64,000 nucleotides of DNA from Cucumis sativus (GCF_000004075.3 NC_026657.2:38984732-39048731), one strand, 5' to 3'; counted from the first letter of the stretch, positions 1-10,762 are shown. The notes: generated from the sequence alone by a model not told the origin. Numbers and translations: made by a program.

Positions 1-769
1 TAAAGAAGTTGCTTAAAATTCCAATTAGCAAAAATAGATGTTGAACTATAGTCATAAAAAAAAAAGTTGTTAATTTTACTCCTTGCGTCACCCAATCCTG
101 TTAGTCTATGGTTCCTTGGATAACCATTGTTCAGATTCAAGGTATGCTTATGCATTACAAGAATGATTGGACCGTAGCTCACATTTGGTGTTTAGCGACA
201 ATGCGTTAGCTTAGAGTGAGAGGATGCTTGTAAGGAGAGAAATTACTTTGGGAGTAAATTTTTTTTTGAGGGCCAAATGCTATGCTTGTAGAGAGATCAG
301 ATGTTGAGAGGGTGGGCTAAGCTTTATGAGCAGAACATCCATTTCAAATTGGACCCCTATGCTTTCACAACTTTGATGTATTGTTATTAAGATCACGTTT
401 CCAAACGCTGGCCTAAACAGATTATTGTTTCCAACAATATATTCCAAAAACAAGTTTGTCAAGTGAGTTTAGTGTATTTAGGAGCATTTTTAGAAAACAT
501 AAAATATAAACTGATTAGGTACCACAATCCTGTGAGGTAAGACTTAATTGAATGGACAATGATATCGTAGATTGCAGCATTACATAAATTTTACACCATA
601 ATAGTTTTCTATTATATATTATGTTTCTTGCTTCTACTTTCTTGTAATGATGCCACTTGTATATTTCTCATTGTTGCTATCAACGGTGTGCAAATTTTGA
701 TGGTCTTTTACATTTAGAATAAGAGTTCCAAACATCTACTTATTTAAGTTATTCGACTGCGTTCTGCAG

Positions 770-1639
770 GCCAGAGTTTAACTGGTTTGGCTGGAAGCCC
801 AGCTTATGTAGCCCCTGAAGTGTTGACAGGAAAGTACTCTGAGAAGGTGGATATTTGGAGTGCCGGTGTGCTCCTCCATGCTCTTTTGGTTGGCACTCTT
901 CCTTTCCAAGGTGACTCATTAGAATCAGTTTTCGAAGCAATAAAGAACTCTAAGCTTGACTTCCACTCAGGGATGTGGGAGTCCATATCTAAACCTGCCC
1001 GCGATCTCATTGGGAGAATGCTGACAAGAGATATTTCAGCTAGGATAACAGCAGAAGAAGTCTTACGTAAGTTTGTTTTACTAATTGGTTTCATGCCCTG
1101 ATGGTTAAGTAATACATAATCAGTTTTATATGCTATCGATATTTTGATATTCTGAAACAAGCATAAACCATTTGCTATGTTGTTATAAAGTCCAATATCC
1201 TTAAATAGATTGATGCCAATCTTAATCTTTTTAGTGTAATCTGATTTGGATCCAAAATGGTGATATTTCAGGACATCCCTGGATATTGTTTTATACCGAA
1301 CGCACGTTGAAGGCTCTCCCGATCAAACTAAAATTGAAGAATCAAGAATCATCCCAACAGTCACCCATTGCAGCCAAAATTAAGTCTGACAGAAACAGGA
1401 TTGATAGTGCAGCTAATATGACCTCCCTTAACGAAGTCTCTAACCTTTCCTCATCCGAGAGTTGCAATGCTGATGGTGATGATGTCGACGATTGCTTTCT
1501 GGTGGATGCACTTGCTACAGCTATTTCACATGTGAGAATTTCCGAGCCAAAGAGAAGTAGACTATGTGTTCCTACAGGACCTATCGAGCAGCACAGCTCC
1601 TCTAACATGAAAGCTAACAATCTTTGTAAAGCGTTTTGA
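770..1639 (+). CDS. PEPKR2: PEPKR2-type Ser/Thr protein kinase, C-terminal part (5' end outside window)
   Basis: Two exons are seen: 770-1066 and 1272-1639. The acceptor before 770 is TGCAG, the donor at 1067 is GTAAG, the acceptor before 1272 is TTTCAG, and the stop is TGA at 1637-1639. The first exon gives the kinase activation segment and C-lobe: AGSPAYVAPEVL (subdomain VIII, APE motif), DIWSAGVLLHALLVGTLPF (subdomain IX) and RMLTRDISARITAEEVL followed across the splice by RHPW (subdomain XI). After that comes a low-complexity, Ser/Asp-rich tail of about 120 residues ending SNMKANNLCKAF. The layout fits the CDPK-related kinases without EF-hands (PEPKR2 group); no EF-hand loop is seen in the tail. 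The N-lobe, catalytic loop and start must lie left of base 1, and bases 1-769 are read as intron. Family assignment rests on remembered similarity; a different CDPK/SnRK-related kinase is the main alternative. Confidence 0.85.
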
Positions 1640-2130
1640 TCCTGCTGACAGGCCAACAACGACATCGTCAATACTGTTCTCTCCTGTTTTTTTTTACCTG
1701 AGCTGGGGGAACTACTACTTACAGGTAACACAACCCGGATGAATTCCTCCAAGTAAGCTAAAGAAGGTGATTTCCAGGCTAACATCAATGAAATCAATCC
1801 ACAATATGATTTTTTCTTTTTTAATATGCAGTATGTGTTAGTCCATGCCTGAGGTGCATTAAATCTGATTAGTAGTGTGTGATTTTGTGCTTTAAGTCTC
1901 TAATAATTGTCTTAACAAGAACTGACAAATTTGATGTACATATTCTTGTAAATACAGCAGTAATGAAGAGTGCATTTTGATATTTTCGGTCTCCAATGCC
2001 CAAATTGGCTGCAGGAACCACACAGCAAATCTAAAGCCGTTGAGGCTCAATTTCTACTTCCTCTATATCTGTTATCTCAATTGAAAGTTTAGGTTTTACA
2101 TTATTACTAATAGGTCACGTTTTCAAATCG

Positions 2131-2230
2131 TAATGAAAATGGGTGTATTTGGATTGAGATTCTATTGAATTATTGATGGGTAATGAAAATGGGTGTATTT
2201 GGATTGAGATTCTATTGGATTATTGATGGG
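2131..2230. repeat. 50-bp tandem duplication, two copies
   Basis: The unit starting TAATGAAAATGGGTG and ending TATTGATGGG occurs at 2131-2180 and again, directly abutting, at 2181-2230. By eye the copies differ at one base (GAAT against GGAT near the 3' end), so the duplication is recent. Confidence 0.9.
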
Positions 2231-2883
2231 TAAATCGCAATAGGTCTTAATCGAAAACACAGTTGGATTGCTTTTGATCACTTTTCCTAGAACGATGAAC
2301 TGTCATTTTACTGTTATTGTTAATGTTGTTGTTCGTGTCGCTAATAAATGTGGCAAATTCCTGATTTTTTTGTAAGGCAGTGGGTTCCATGTAATTTTCA
2401 ACTACAATCCAATTAGACACATTTTATTCCTCAATCATATTACCTTTTATTCCTCAATCATATTCATATTACAAGTTTAAGTACGCAAGCACGACTTATG
2501 GTTATGGAAAGTAGGTCAATAACAACGAAAGTAATTAACTTGAGTTCATCTTTTTATATTATTATTAATGGATTACTTTTCAATGTGACGTCGAAGTAAT
2601 CAACTTGAGTTCATCTTTTATAATGGATCATTTCTCTAATATGATTTACCTAAAGTTTTAACAAAACAATATACATACTTAGTGACATTATTTTCTTTGC
2701 AGTGATTCTTACACATTTGGTCACATGCAAAAGAATAACAGAAATTAGAAACCATAGGTATAGATCAACCATCGACCAAAAAAGAAACATTGTCTTAATA
2801 TTTAATTGAGCAATCATGGATTCAATTCATGGAGACCACCTACGTATAAACTAATTTACTACGAGTGTCTTTAATAATCAAAT

Positions 2884-2966
2884 GTTGTAGGATCAAACGA
2901 GTTGTCTCGTATGAATAGTCGAGTTGTGCATAAGCTGATCTGAACACGATTATCCCATAAAAACAA
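2884..2966 (+). repeat. Short dispersed repeat, SINE-like, copy 1
   Basis: The stretch from TGTTGTAGGATCAAA through GTGCATAAGCTGATCTGAAC resembles 32264-32336, which has TGTTATAGGATCAAAG and GTGCATAAGCTAGCTCAAAC in the same order and orientation. A pair of this length in unrelated intergenic DNA points to a dispersed family. The layout resembles tails of tRNA-derived plant SINEs, but no clear box A/B head is seen here. Confidence 0.4.
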
Positions 2967-3189
2967 AACCTTAGGCATGAATAAATTAATACTATAAAGT
3001 TACATCGTGACGTATAAAAAGTATACTCAAAAGTTTTTACAAGAGAAACAAAAGCCTATTTTATCACTGTCCGATGCTATAACCTGAGAGGTGACAGTGT
3101 ATTTTAGACATCATTTCCTGTTTCTTTTCCCTTTTCGCCGGCCAGAAAACTTGTATTCCATTCATAGAGAGCAAAATGAGAAAAAACAT

Positions 3190-6063
3190 TCATTTTCTGG
3201 ACATTTTCGACCACATGTATACTATAAAGAAACAGATCAATGCAAATACGACGACCTGGACGACATGATTTGATCCATTCTGTATGATCTTTTTGTTCAA
3301 TCTTCTTACATTGTTCTTCACCCCCGCTTGAGCTTTTATCAATGTCATTTGCTGGAACAAGACAAAAAAGAACAGAAGTTTGAATCTGTCAGAAGAGAAG
3401 TCGTATCGGCAATTACAAAAGTATTCAATTCAACTGATGCAAATCAATATGAGACTGATTTCTTATAGTTAAGTTCTTTTAATCTCCTGGAGCAACCTGT
3501 TGTTTTGTTAAGATGAAACATAACTTTTTATTGATCTAATAAAAAGAGACTAGTGCTTTAGAGATGCAAATGAGAAAATAACTAAAAATTAGAAAGGATT
3601 ACCAAAAAAGGAAAACAAAAACAAAATATCCGTGCTCCAAAATAATTTTAATAAATGGATATTCAAAAGTTAGTGGTTCTCTATTGCTTTCCCTGTCGAC
3701 TTCTTTTACTCCACAATTATGTCATTTATAGTTTCTCACATAATCACGACTGAAATTTTTTTCTCACAAGTACGAACATCAATAAGTAAAAACCAAGAAT
3801 TAAAAATCAAAATACAAAACACCAGTGGAAATATGACAGCCATGGACAGTATTAAGAAAGCAATTACGTACCAACTGATCTAGAAAATCTTGCTGAGACT
3901 TTGCTTCTGTCCCAATGTCTTGAGCAATCTGCACATGACAATTACACCAGATACCATAAAGTAAAGATCAAAATATTAATCTGGAATAAGTAAACAAACT
4001 GGCATATATAATCTGTACTTTATTTCAATAAGAGCACAATTATGATAAAACTTTGAAGAACCACAAGAAATCATAGGTCACAGCGAGAAGGGTGGGGTTT
4101 TTCCAACATGCCAAATGGAGATCCTGCGAGTTTTGTACATTGAAGAGAAAATAATAACAATGATAATAATGAAAAGCCAACCAGTTGTCAGACAAAGTTA
4201 CTTTTGCAGATTAACGTGTTTTTGTTATTCAAGTAGCCAACAACCAGACATTCAACTTTTGGACCACAGAAAACAATACATAGTCTGTTCTTTTTACCTC
4301 AATAAGAGAAGAGAGGAGCTTACATTGCTAATATGAAGCAGAAGGAGCTGCAAGACAATAAAGAAAGCATTCCATTCCCCATTTATATCTTCCATCTATA
4401 GTATTTTTTACCTGGTGGATCTCTCTTTCATTTAATAAAAGCCTAGAATCTTGGATTACTAATTGATGGAATTCTGGTCATCCGAACTTTTTTTTAATGA
4501 TATTCAAGAAAAGAGTTCCATTTGCTGTGCCAAGGCCGTTCAGCACAAGGAACCATAAAAGAAAAACCTATTCTTAGGATCATTTGTTCTCCATATGGCT
4601 TGTTGAGCTCCTATGTACAATGGTAGGTGCACTAGAATTAGAGATCAGTTGGTGATAAAACCTTGCAGTATATCCTCCATTGACAAAGGGAAAAGTATTG
4701 AATATTCTCTCAGAAACCATTTGAAATAACCAGTATCCACTAAATAGTTTGTTTGGTGTCTCAATTATCAAGCCCTACATTGACCTGAGGAGGTGCACGT
4801 CAATTATCAAACTCTCAAAAACCTTTTGTTAGGCTTAATCCATCCTTGTCAGTATTACCCATAATATTTTCTTTTGGTAATTATGAGCTAGGTGTGTTAA
4901 TCTGTTGGATTGGATTCCTTCTTGTTTGCTTTGTATATTCTATGATTTCTCTCCAGGTAATTAGCCTCCAGGTCAATTAAAACTTCTAATTGAAGAGTAC
5001 TAATAATAAATTCTGTTTGAGGTTTACATCATCCCACGTTCCTGGCTAAAAGTGGTCAATGAATCCTCTCAGATAGATAAGTATCTTGGAAATCCAGACC
5101 CAATAGTATCCTTCCAACGATTATAACTTATAACAGGCTAGTTACATGATTAGTACGCATTTCTTTCATTGCTTATGATGCACTTTGAACGGTGATGAGC
5201 CAATAGACGAGAAATGTAAAAACGAAGACTTATAAAATTGGATTCTGCTTGTACTGGTTTAATGTCAATGTCGCACATATCTCATTTTTCTTAAATAACA
5301 AGAAGTAAGGTATCTTATCTAAAAAATAATGGAGGGGAATCACGAAACTTCACAGAAAGAAAACCATGCCTGTCAACTATGGCTGATACCGCCTTTACAA
5401 TGAAATCCAAAGATAAGCATACACATACAACTATACCACATTTACAGCTCATAAACTCAAATAAGAAAGGAACCAAAAGGAATGCAAATTCCAAAGTACC
5501 AATAAAGGTAAATCAACCTTGAACAGTAGCTAAATTCCAATATTATAGGAGCACCGAAAGAAAATTTTATTTCTAGTTATCCGATGAAGATACCAGCATC
5601 GGGTAGCTGCGTGTTCTTGTTTGCAATTCAATAAACCCAAGTACAAAGCTGTAACATAGATTAACGAAAAAAACTTTTCACTCACGTTTCTAAGCCTTTT
5701 AACTTGGCTGTGGAGACCAACGATCTCGTCGTCCAAGTCCCCTTGCATCGGATCGATCTGCAGTTGAATTTCATCGGAAGAAGCCGCCGGTCTTGTGCTA
5801 AGCCCCTCCCTGAATACCCAAAACAATGGAAGACGATTGCACTTGAGTGACATGAATTGAGTAACCATCATTCTTAACGCCGGTAAATATAGCAAAAATT
5901 TGAAAAATTCCACAAAAGAAATGATCCACACTCGTAATCCTTGGAAAAATTATATAGTACCTGTGAAATTAACAAGAAAGAAAAAGGAGAAATACCTGGA
6001 GCGAAAATGGGCGGCGTCGCCATTGTAGAAGGAACTACCGCCACGAAACGAACTGGACGCCAT
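3190..6063 (-). CDS. Bet1-like SNARE protein (136 aa, 4 exons)
   Basis: Exons on the minus strand: 5996-6063, 5686-5809, 3872-3928 and 3190-3351. All junctions are GT-AG and the 411 nt keep one frame to TGA at 3190-3192. The start is the ATG at 6061-6063 (MASSSFRGG). The protein has a Ser/Gly-rich N-terminus, the conserved REGLSTR and [16 protein letters not shown] blocks leading into the SNARE coiled coil (about residues 45-110, with [19 protein letters not shown] at 64-82), and one C-terminal membrane anchor ([15 protein letters not shown], about 118-132) followed by a short basic tail. This is a tail-anchored SNARE of the kind acting in ER-Golgi vesicle fusion. It is closer to the plant SNARE-like group with the REGLSTR motif than to BS14a/b. 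The upstream region is interrupted 148 bp from the ATG by a Mutator-like element. Confidence 0.93.
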
Positions 6064-6210
6064 GAAAACCTAATCCGAGGAGTGATGAATGGAATGGGAA
6101 GTAGACGAATCGGTAAAACCAATTTCAGAATCCTGGGGTCCAACAAGAAGGTAAGAGATCGAAGCAAATTGGGAATTTTCCGATCAGAGCCGCGTTGGCG
6201 AAGCGTTTAA
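6064..6210 (-). promoter_or_regulatory. Residual proximal upstream region of the SNARE gene
   Basis: Only 147 bp lie between the SNARE start codon and the target-site duplication of the MULE at 6211. Any core promoter and 5' UTR from the ancestral locus must be in this strip, or transcription must now start inside the transposon end. I see no clear TATA box. Confidence 0.4.
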
Positions 6211-6219
6211 TAGTTATAT

Positions 6220-6325
6220 GGGAAATTACCAAAAATAAGCCAAAAATGGAGGAATAAAAGATTTATGAGATTGATTTTTAAAAAGTTGATTTCTAGGACA
6301 AATTATGTGTGAATTGTCTAAATTA
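6220..6325 (+). repeat. Left terminal inverted repeat of the MULE
   Basis: Imperfect inverted match to 9655-9765, starting GGGAAATTACCAAAA. Shared inner blocks include the AGGACAAATTA motif and a final TAAATTACCCT against TATATTACCCT. The inner limit is approximate. Confidence 0.8.
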
Positions 6326-6378
6326 CCCTTAATTCATTTTACCTTCCATTCCTTCTCCTCAACGCAGAAACAAAACGC

Positions 6379-6379
6379 A

Positions 6380-6410
<31 letters not shown>
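6379..6410 (+). repeat. Poly(A) run followed by an (AC)n microsatellite
   Basis: An uninterrupted run of A at about 6379-6396 runs directly into alternating CA to 6410. It lies inside the MULE in a CT/TC-rich stretch that resembles a plant 5' leader. Confidence 0.85.
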
Positions 6411-7612
6411 TTCGCTTTCTTCTCCTTCTACTTCGGTGCATATCATCGCTTCTCGGATGTCGTTCGTCGCTCCTCCGGTGTGAACTAAAAGATCTGAACA
6501 AAGAGCCAAAGCTACACTTGTTACTTCTCTAAGGAAAAAACTAAACCCCCTAATCTTCTTCCTCCAAACTTTCCTCTGATTTTCGACTCAAATATTCAGC
6601 AATTTGGTGGGTAACTATTCTTTGTTTATTTCTGTTTTTCTTCCTTTTTAATACGTGAATTAGGGTTGAATCAAAAGATCGCTTACTGAGTCGAATCTTT
6701 GATGATGGCACACAGATATCACGGTGAATTAGTACATGATAGAAAAACATGTTTAAGATTTTGCCGAAATTTTAAATAGAGACCTAGGTAAGGATGGATT
6801 AGCTTAGGTGAAATTTTGTGATCATTTTATGATCGTTATAATGGTTACAATTTTACTTGTTTCCAATTCAGTCTCCTATTTTTTGAACTGAGTAAGAGGG
6901 AGTGGATGAATATTCAATGGTAGCATTAGAAATGTATTTGTTTCGAAAGCCCATATGATTTTTTTCCTTTTGGGTAGATTCTGTTTTGCAATCTGAACGG
7001 ACTTTATATATAGGGTTGGTGCTTCATTGTGATTTCTTTTTTTTTCAGTTGCTGCTAAGATAATTTTGGTGGAAGAAAAGAGACGGATCAATGCCAAAGG
7101 GTTTGAAGAGTAAATATCAATCTACTTCTCATTAGGTTTTGAAGGAAAAAGAAAAGAATTGTGTTAATGACCTTGAAGGGATATTCACTAATCTTCAAAA
7201 TGCAAGGAGAGTCGTACTACTGACATTGCACGTGTCTCTGTTTTACTTTCGACTTCAACTCCGGCGGACGCTAGCTTCTCCACTTCCATCCATTTCGATT
7301 TCAGGTTTGTTTTCACCGGACCTCTCCATTTCTTATCCACTCCTCTACGTTGGCAGTGTCGTATCCATCATTTCCTTTGCAATGTACTGTAATAATAGAA
7401 AAACCATACCTTGGAGTTTAGAACTTGAATTCGAACATATATTTGGTATCCCATATAAACTCTGCAAAGCTACCAGTACAATAGAATATCATAAGCTGCA
7501 TTGTTGAAAGACCATTTCCTTTGCAATTTGTTGAAAGACATTATCATAAGCTGCATTGTTGTTCTCTACTTTGTTAATGTTTTTAGTGATGTAGTTCCAA
7601 TAGAATACAATC

Positions 7613-8505
7613 TTTAGAATGCATGTTTAGCTAGTCTAGGTAGTCTACTAGGTGTTAAGGCTTTAGGGTTAGCAATTTTATTAGACTTAGCAACTTTGCC
7701 TTGAAGTTTTCCAGCATCTCGCACCTATCAGCACCTATCTCTCACCTTCCAAAATTTTGAGTAGAAGTCCCAAGATGAGAGTGTTAACCTTCCTAAACCG
7801 TTTAGAATGCATGTTTAGCTACTCTACTAGGTGTTAAGGCTTTAGGGTTAGCAATTTTATTAGACTTAGCAACTTTGCCTTGAAGTTTTCCAGCATCTCG
7901 CACCTATCATCACCCTATCTCGTCACCTTCCAAAATTTTGAGTAGAAGTCCCAATATGAGAGTGTTAACCTTCCTAAACCGTTTAGAATGCATGTTTAAG
8001 GCTACTCTACTAGGTGTTAAGGCTTTAGGGTTAGCAATTTTATTAGACTTAGCAACTTTGCCTTGAAGTTTTCCAGCATCTCGCACTTATCAGCACCTAT
8101 CTCGCTCACCTTCCAAAATTTTGAGTAGAAGTCCCAAGATGAGAGTGTTAACCTTCCTAAAACCGTTTAGAATGCATGTTTAGCTACTCTACTAGGTGTT
8201 AAGGCTTTAGGGTTAGCAATTTTATTTAGACTTAACAACTTTGCCTTGAAGTTTTCCACAGCATCTCGCACCTATCAGCACCTATCTCTCACCTTCCAAA
8301 ATTTTGAGTAGAAGTCCCAAGATGAGAGTGTTAACCTTCCTAAACCGTTTAGAATGCATGTTTAGCTACTCTACTAGGTGTTAAGGCTTTAGGGTTAGCA
8401 ATTTTATTAGACTTAGCAACTTTGCCTTGAAGTTTTCCAGCATGCATCGCACCTATCAGCACCTATCTCTCACCTTCCAAAATTTTGAGTAGAAGTCCCA
8501 AGATG
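7613..8505 (+). repeat. Tandem array, five copies of a ~184-bp unit, inside the MULE
   Basis: Copies begin TTTAGAATGCATGTTTA at 7613, 7801, 7982, 8166 and 8348; the last is truncated near 8505. Spacings are 188, 181, 184 and 182 bp. Each copy carries TTAGGGTTAGCAATTTTA, TTGCCTTGAAGTTTTCCA, CACCTTCCAAAATTTTGAG and GAGTGTTAACCTTCCTAAA. Copies differ only by small indels and single changes, so the array expanded recently. No reading frame runs through it. Confidence 0.92.
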
Positions 8506-8577
8506 CTAGTGCATCCATGTTTAGTAAGTCTCTTATGCAATTATATTTAATTAGTTTTTTTTTATGCAGGTTTCAGT

Positions 8578-8721
8578 ATGGCTTCGACATCAACTAACGG
8601 TCCCATGTACAAGATTGACCCTGCTCATCATTTTCAGTCTATAGTAAGTAGTTTATCACATTTAGTAAGCAGGTTGACTATGTTGTCAGATCAAAACAAG
8701 ACTGTCAAGATCCTTGGGTGA
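8578..8721 (+). CDS. Short frame upstream of the ULP1 frame, possible displaced 5' part
   Basis: An ATG at 8578 opens a 47-codon frame beginning MASTSTNGPMYKIDPAHH and ending at a TGA that overlaps the ULP1 frame below. It could be the preceding exon of the transposon gene, or a part displaced by a frameshift. A GTAAGT donor-like motif lies at 8644, but the only nearby acceptor (CAG before 8673) would make a 29-bp intron, which is too short. Nothing else supports translation. Confidence 0.25.
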   Translation: MASTSTNGPMYKIDPAHHFQSIVSSLSHLVSRLTMLSDQNKTVKILG

Positions 8722-9134
8722 ATGTTGATTACATTTACTCTCCATTCAATATCCATGGCAATCATTGGATTCTATTATGCTTGGACTTGGTACGTTGTCA
8801 AGTTAAGGTATGGGATTCGCTTCCGTCGCTGACGAGTGCCGAAGATATGAGAAGCATATTAGAGCCAATTCAAGAGATGGTGCCAAATTTGCTCGATGCT
8901 ACTGGATTCTTTGTTAGGAGAGGCGGATCATCAACACACAAGGAACCTTGGCCACTTGTCATTGTCGACTCCATTCCACTTCAACGCAACAATAGTGATT
9001 GTGGTGTATTTACAATTAAGTATTTCGAATATGAAGCTTCTGGTTTAGATGTAGCTACATTATGTCAAGAAAACATGTCATATTTTAGAAAACAATTGGC
9101 ATTTCAATTATGGACCAACAATCCCATGTATTGA
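8652..9134 (+). CDS. ULP1-like cysteine protease (peptidase C48) domain, transposon-borne, N-terminally incomplete
   Basis: The open frame 8652-9134 ends with a natural TGA after TNNPMY. Reading from codon 8715 (W of DPWVNVDY), it shows the second half of a SUMO-protease fold: the His of GNHW (codon 8763), the Asp of KVWDSLPS (codon 8814), the Gln of SIPLQRNNSDCG (codon 8982) and the Cys of DCGVF (codon 9000). These are the complete His-Asp-Gln-Cys set of family C48, which removes SUMO-type modifiers from proteins. The part upstream of the His is short, with an in-frame stop at 8649-8651, so no intact start exists. It lies inside the MULE, so it is captured or element-encoded rather than a host ESD4-type gene. 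Expression cannot be judged from sequence. Confidence 0.75.
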   Translation, partial: FITFSKQVDYVVRSKQDCQDPWVNVDYIYSPFNIHGNHWILLCLDLVRCQVKVWDSLPSLTSAEDMRSILEPIQEMVPNLLDATGFFVRRGGSSTHKEPWPLVIVDSIPLQRNNSDCGVFTIKYFEYEASGLDVATLCQENMSYFRKQLAFQLWTNNPMY

Positions 9135-9654
9135 CTTTTAGTTCCAACTTTTGAAGGAATTGTATATGTTCCAAACTATGTACATAAATAGTTTTATATA
9201 ATGGAATGAATACCATTTTTGTTTTTTGGTATGCAATTTTTATTTCATTATCTTGGAAAATTGTAAAGTGTGCAGAACTTTTATATAATGTACAACAATG
9301 CAGGTGAGAGCAACATTTTCATGCTCTTAGAATTAGGAAGGCCAATTTATCCCACAATGTATGAAAATGGAGAGAGATGAGAGAAAAATGAAATATTCTT
9401 TTTGGAAGTGAGAAAATGGAGAAAATGGTTTTCAAAGGCCGGTGGGAGACCATGGGAAGAGCTTCATAAAGAAATTTCAAGAAAACGAATTAAAGAATGG
9501 AAAAGGAAGAAAAAGGAAATTTCGTGAAAATGAGGGAAAATGGAACACTAGAGGGAGGGATGAGAGAAAAATGAAACATTTTTAGAAAGTGAAAAAACGG
9601 AGGGAGAAGGAGAAGAGAGGATTCATAAATTGATTTTAGGATATTTTTTAACTT

Positions 9655-9765
9655 GAGGGTAATATAGACTTTTTCCAACTAATTTGTCCTAAAAGTCATC
9701 TTTTTTAAAATTCATCTCAAAACTCTTTACATCCTTCCAAATTATTCTATTTTTGATAATTCCCC
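9655..9765 (-). repeat. Right terminal inverted repeat of the MULE
   Basis: Inverted partner of 6220-6325. It ends GATAATTCCCC at 9765, immediately before the 9-bp target duplication. Confidence 0.8.
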
Positions 9766-9817
9766 TAGTTATATTTGTTTTGAAAAATATAAACACCCAT
9801 TTCTGGGTGTGGAAAGG

Positions 9818-10368
9818 GGATTTTTTTTAAAAATAATGTAAAATTTGAAACATATTTCAAAAATAGGGTAGATGCAAAACTATTTTCAAAAATAGGTGTT
9901 TTGAGGTGAAGTCGTGGACGGGGTACACGACTTCCATGCAGTGGACCCCACATACTCTATTTTTTCCTTATTTTTATATTTATACTACACTGGGCCCCAC
10001 ATTTTTTAATTTTCTCATTATTTATATACGTGGGTCCCACACACTTCACTTTTTCTCATTATTTATATATACATACTCACATATAATATAATATATATAT
10101 ATTATACATTCAAATTCTAAAAATATCTTTCTTTATTAAATTAATTTATTTTTTTTATTTTTTTCTTTATATATATTTAAATATCACAATCTTCAATCTT
10201 CAATTTTTCTTATTAAATTCATTTTTCTAATTTAATTTAATTCTTTCTTAATCAAAATTATACATATATTTTTTTTCCAATTTTCAATTTTTTTAAAAAA
10301 ATCTCATATATTAACAAAACATGTTATTAAAAATATATTAAAAAATTAAAAGAGTAATAATAATAATT
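9818..10368 (+). repeat. Left inverted arm of the foldback element
   Basis: A 551-bp arm whose reverse complement is 10806-11356. It contains a small internal palindrome (GAAGTCGTG and CACGACTTC, spaced by 9 bp) at about 9908-9934 and several short CCCAC/GGGCCC blocks before becoming almost pure AT. Confidence 0.88.
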
Positions 10369-10580
10369 GAGATAAGTTAAAATTACTAAAAAAAAATAAT
10401 AATAATAACACTTGAAGCCACACACATTGATAATTGAATAAAAAGAAATTCATGTTTATGGTAAAAGGAAAAAAACAAGAATTGGTTCGATTACAAATTA
10501 AATTTAAAAACTTAATGGATAATTTTGAATTGCAAATTTATTGTTATTATTATTTTTAGAGTACGTTTCAACTTCTTTCA

Positions 10581-10752
10581 ATTACTATTATTATTTTTAT
10601 TTGTTTAATGTATTTTTTAATAACATATTTGGTTAATATATGTGTTTTTTTAAACAGAAAATTAGAAAAATATATATATAATTTTGGTTAAGAAATAATT
10701 AAATTAAATTAGAAAAGATGAATTAATAAGAAAATTTGAAGATTGAGATATT
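10581..10752 (+). repeat. Diverged extra copy of the inner arm segment within the loop
   Basis: The stretch with TTTGTTTAATGTATTTTTTA, TTAATATATGTG and TTAAATTAAATTAGAAAAG follows the same order as the right arm from 10826 to about 10990, in the same direction. It is more diverged from the arms than they are from each other. Confidence 0.6.
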
Positions 10753-10758
10753 AAATAA

Positions 10759-10762
<4 letters not shown>

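Larger units (their letters stand above)
1640..3189. other. Convergent 3' intergenic region
   Basis: AT-rich spacer between the stop codons of the kinase (+) and the SNARE gene (-). It should hold both 3' UTRs. A two-copy 50-bp tandem repeat and a short SINE-like repeat lie inside it and are listed separately. I see no further coding exon. Confidence 0.6.
6211..9774. mobile_element. Mutator-like element (MULE) carrying a ULP1 domain, with 9-bp target duplication
   Basis: The direct repeat TAGTTATAT sits at 6211-6219 and 9766-9774. Just inside are inverted ends: GGGAAATTACCAAAA from 6220, and GGGGAATTATCAAAA reading inward on the minus strand from 9765. The similarity continues for roughly 100-110 bp (to about 6325 and 9655), through the shared block TTTAGGACAAATTA (CTAGGACAAATTA on the left). 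A 9-bp duplication with long inverted ends is diagnostic of Mutator-type transposition. The 3546-bp element has no recognisable MURA transposase, so it is non-autonomous. Its cargo is a five-copy tandem array (7613-8505) and a C48/ULP1 protease frame (8652-9134). ULP1-bearing MULEs are known from melon, Arabidopsis and rice (CUMULE/KAONASHI type), and this is very likely one of them. Confidence 0.9.

Noticed and set aside
5874..6167. 97-codon minus frame over exon 1 of the SNARE gene
   Set aside because: It is in a different frame from the conserved SNARE start and runs through the intron.
7613..8505. Possible CRISPR-like array
   Set aside because: The units abut without unique spacers, and this is plant nuclear DNA inside a MULE. 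It is an ordinary tandem repeat.
9490..9678. Hydrophobic minus frame inside the MULE right end
   Set aside because: It comes from purine-rich repeated words (GAGAGAAAAATGAAA) on the plus strand and has no family similarity.
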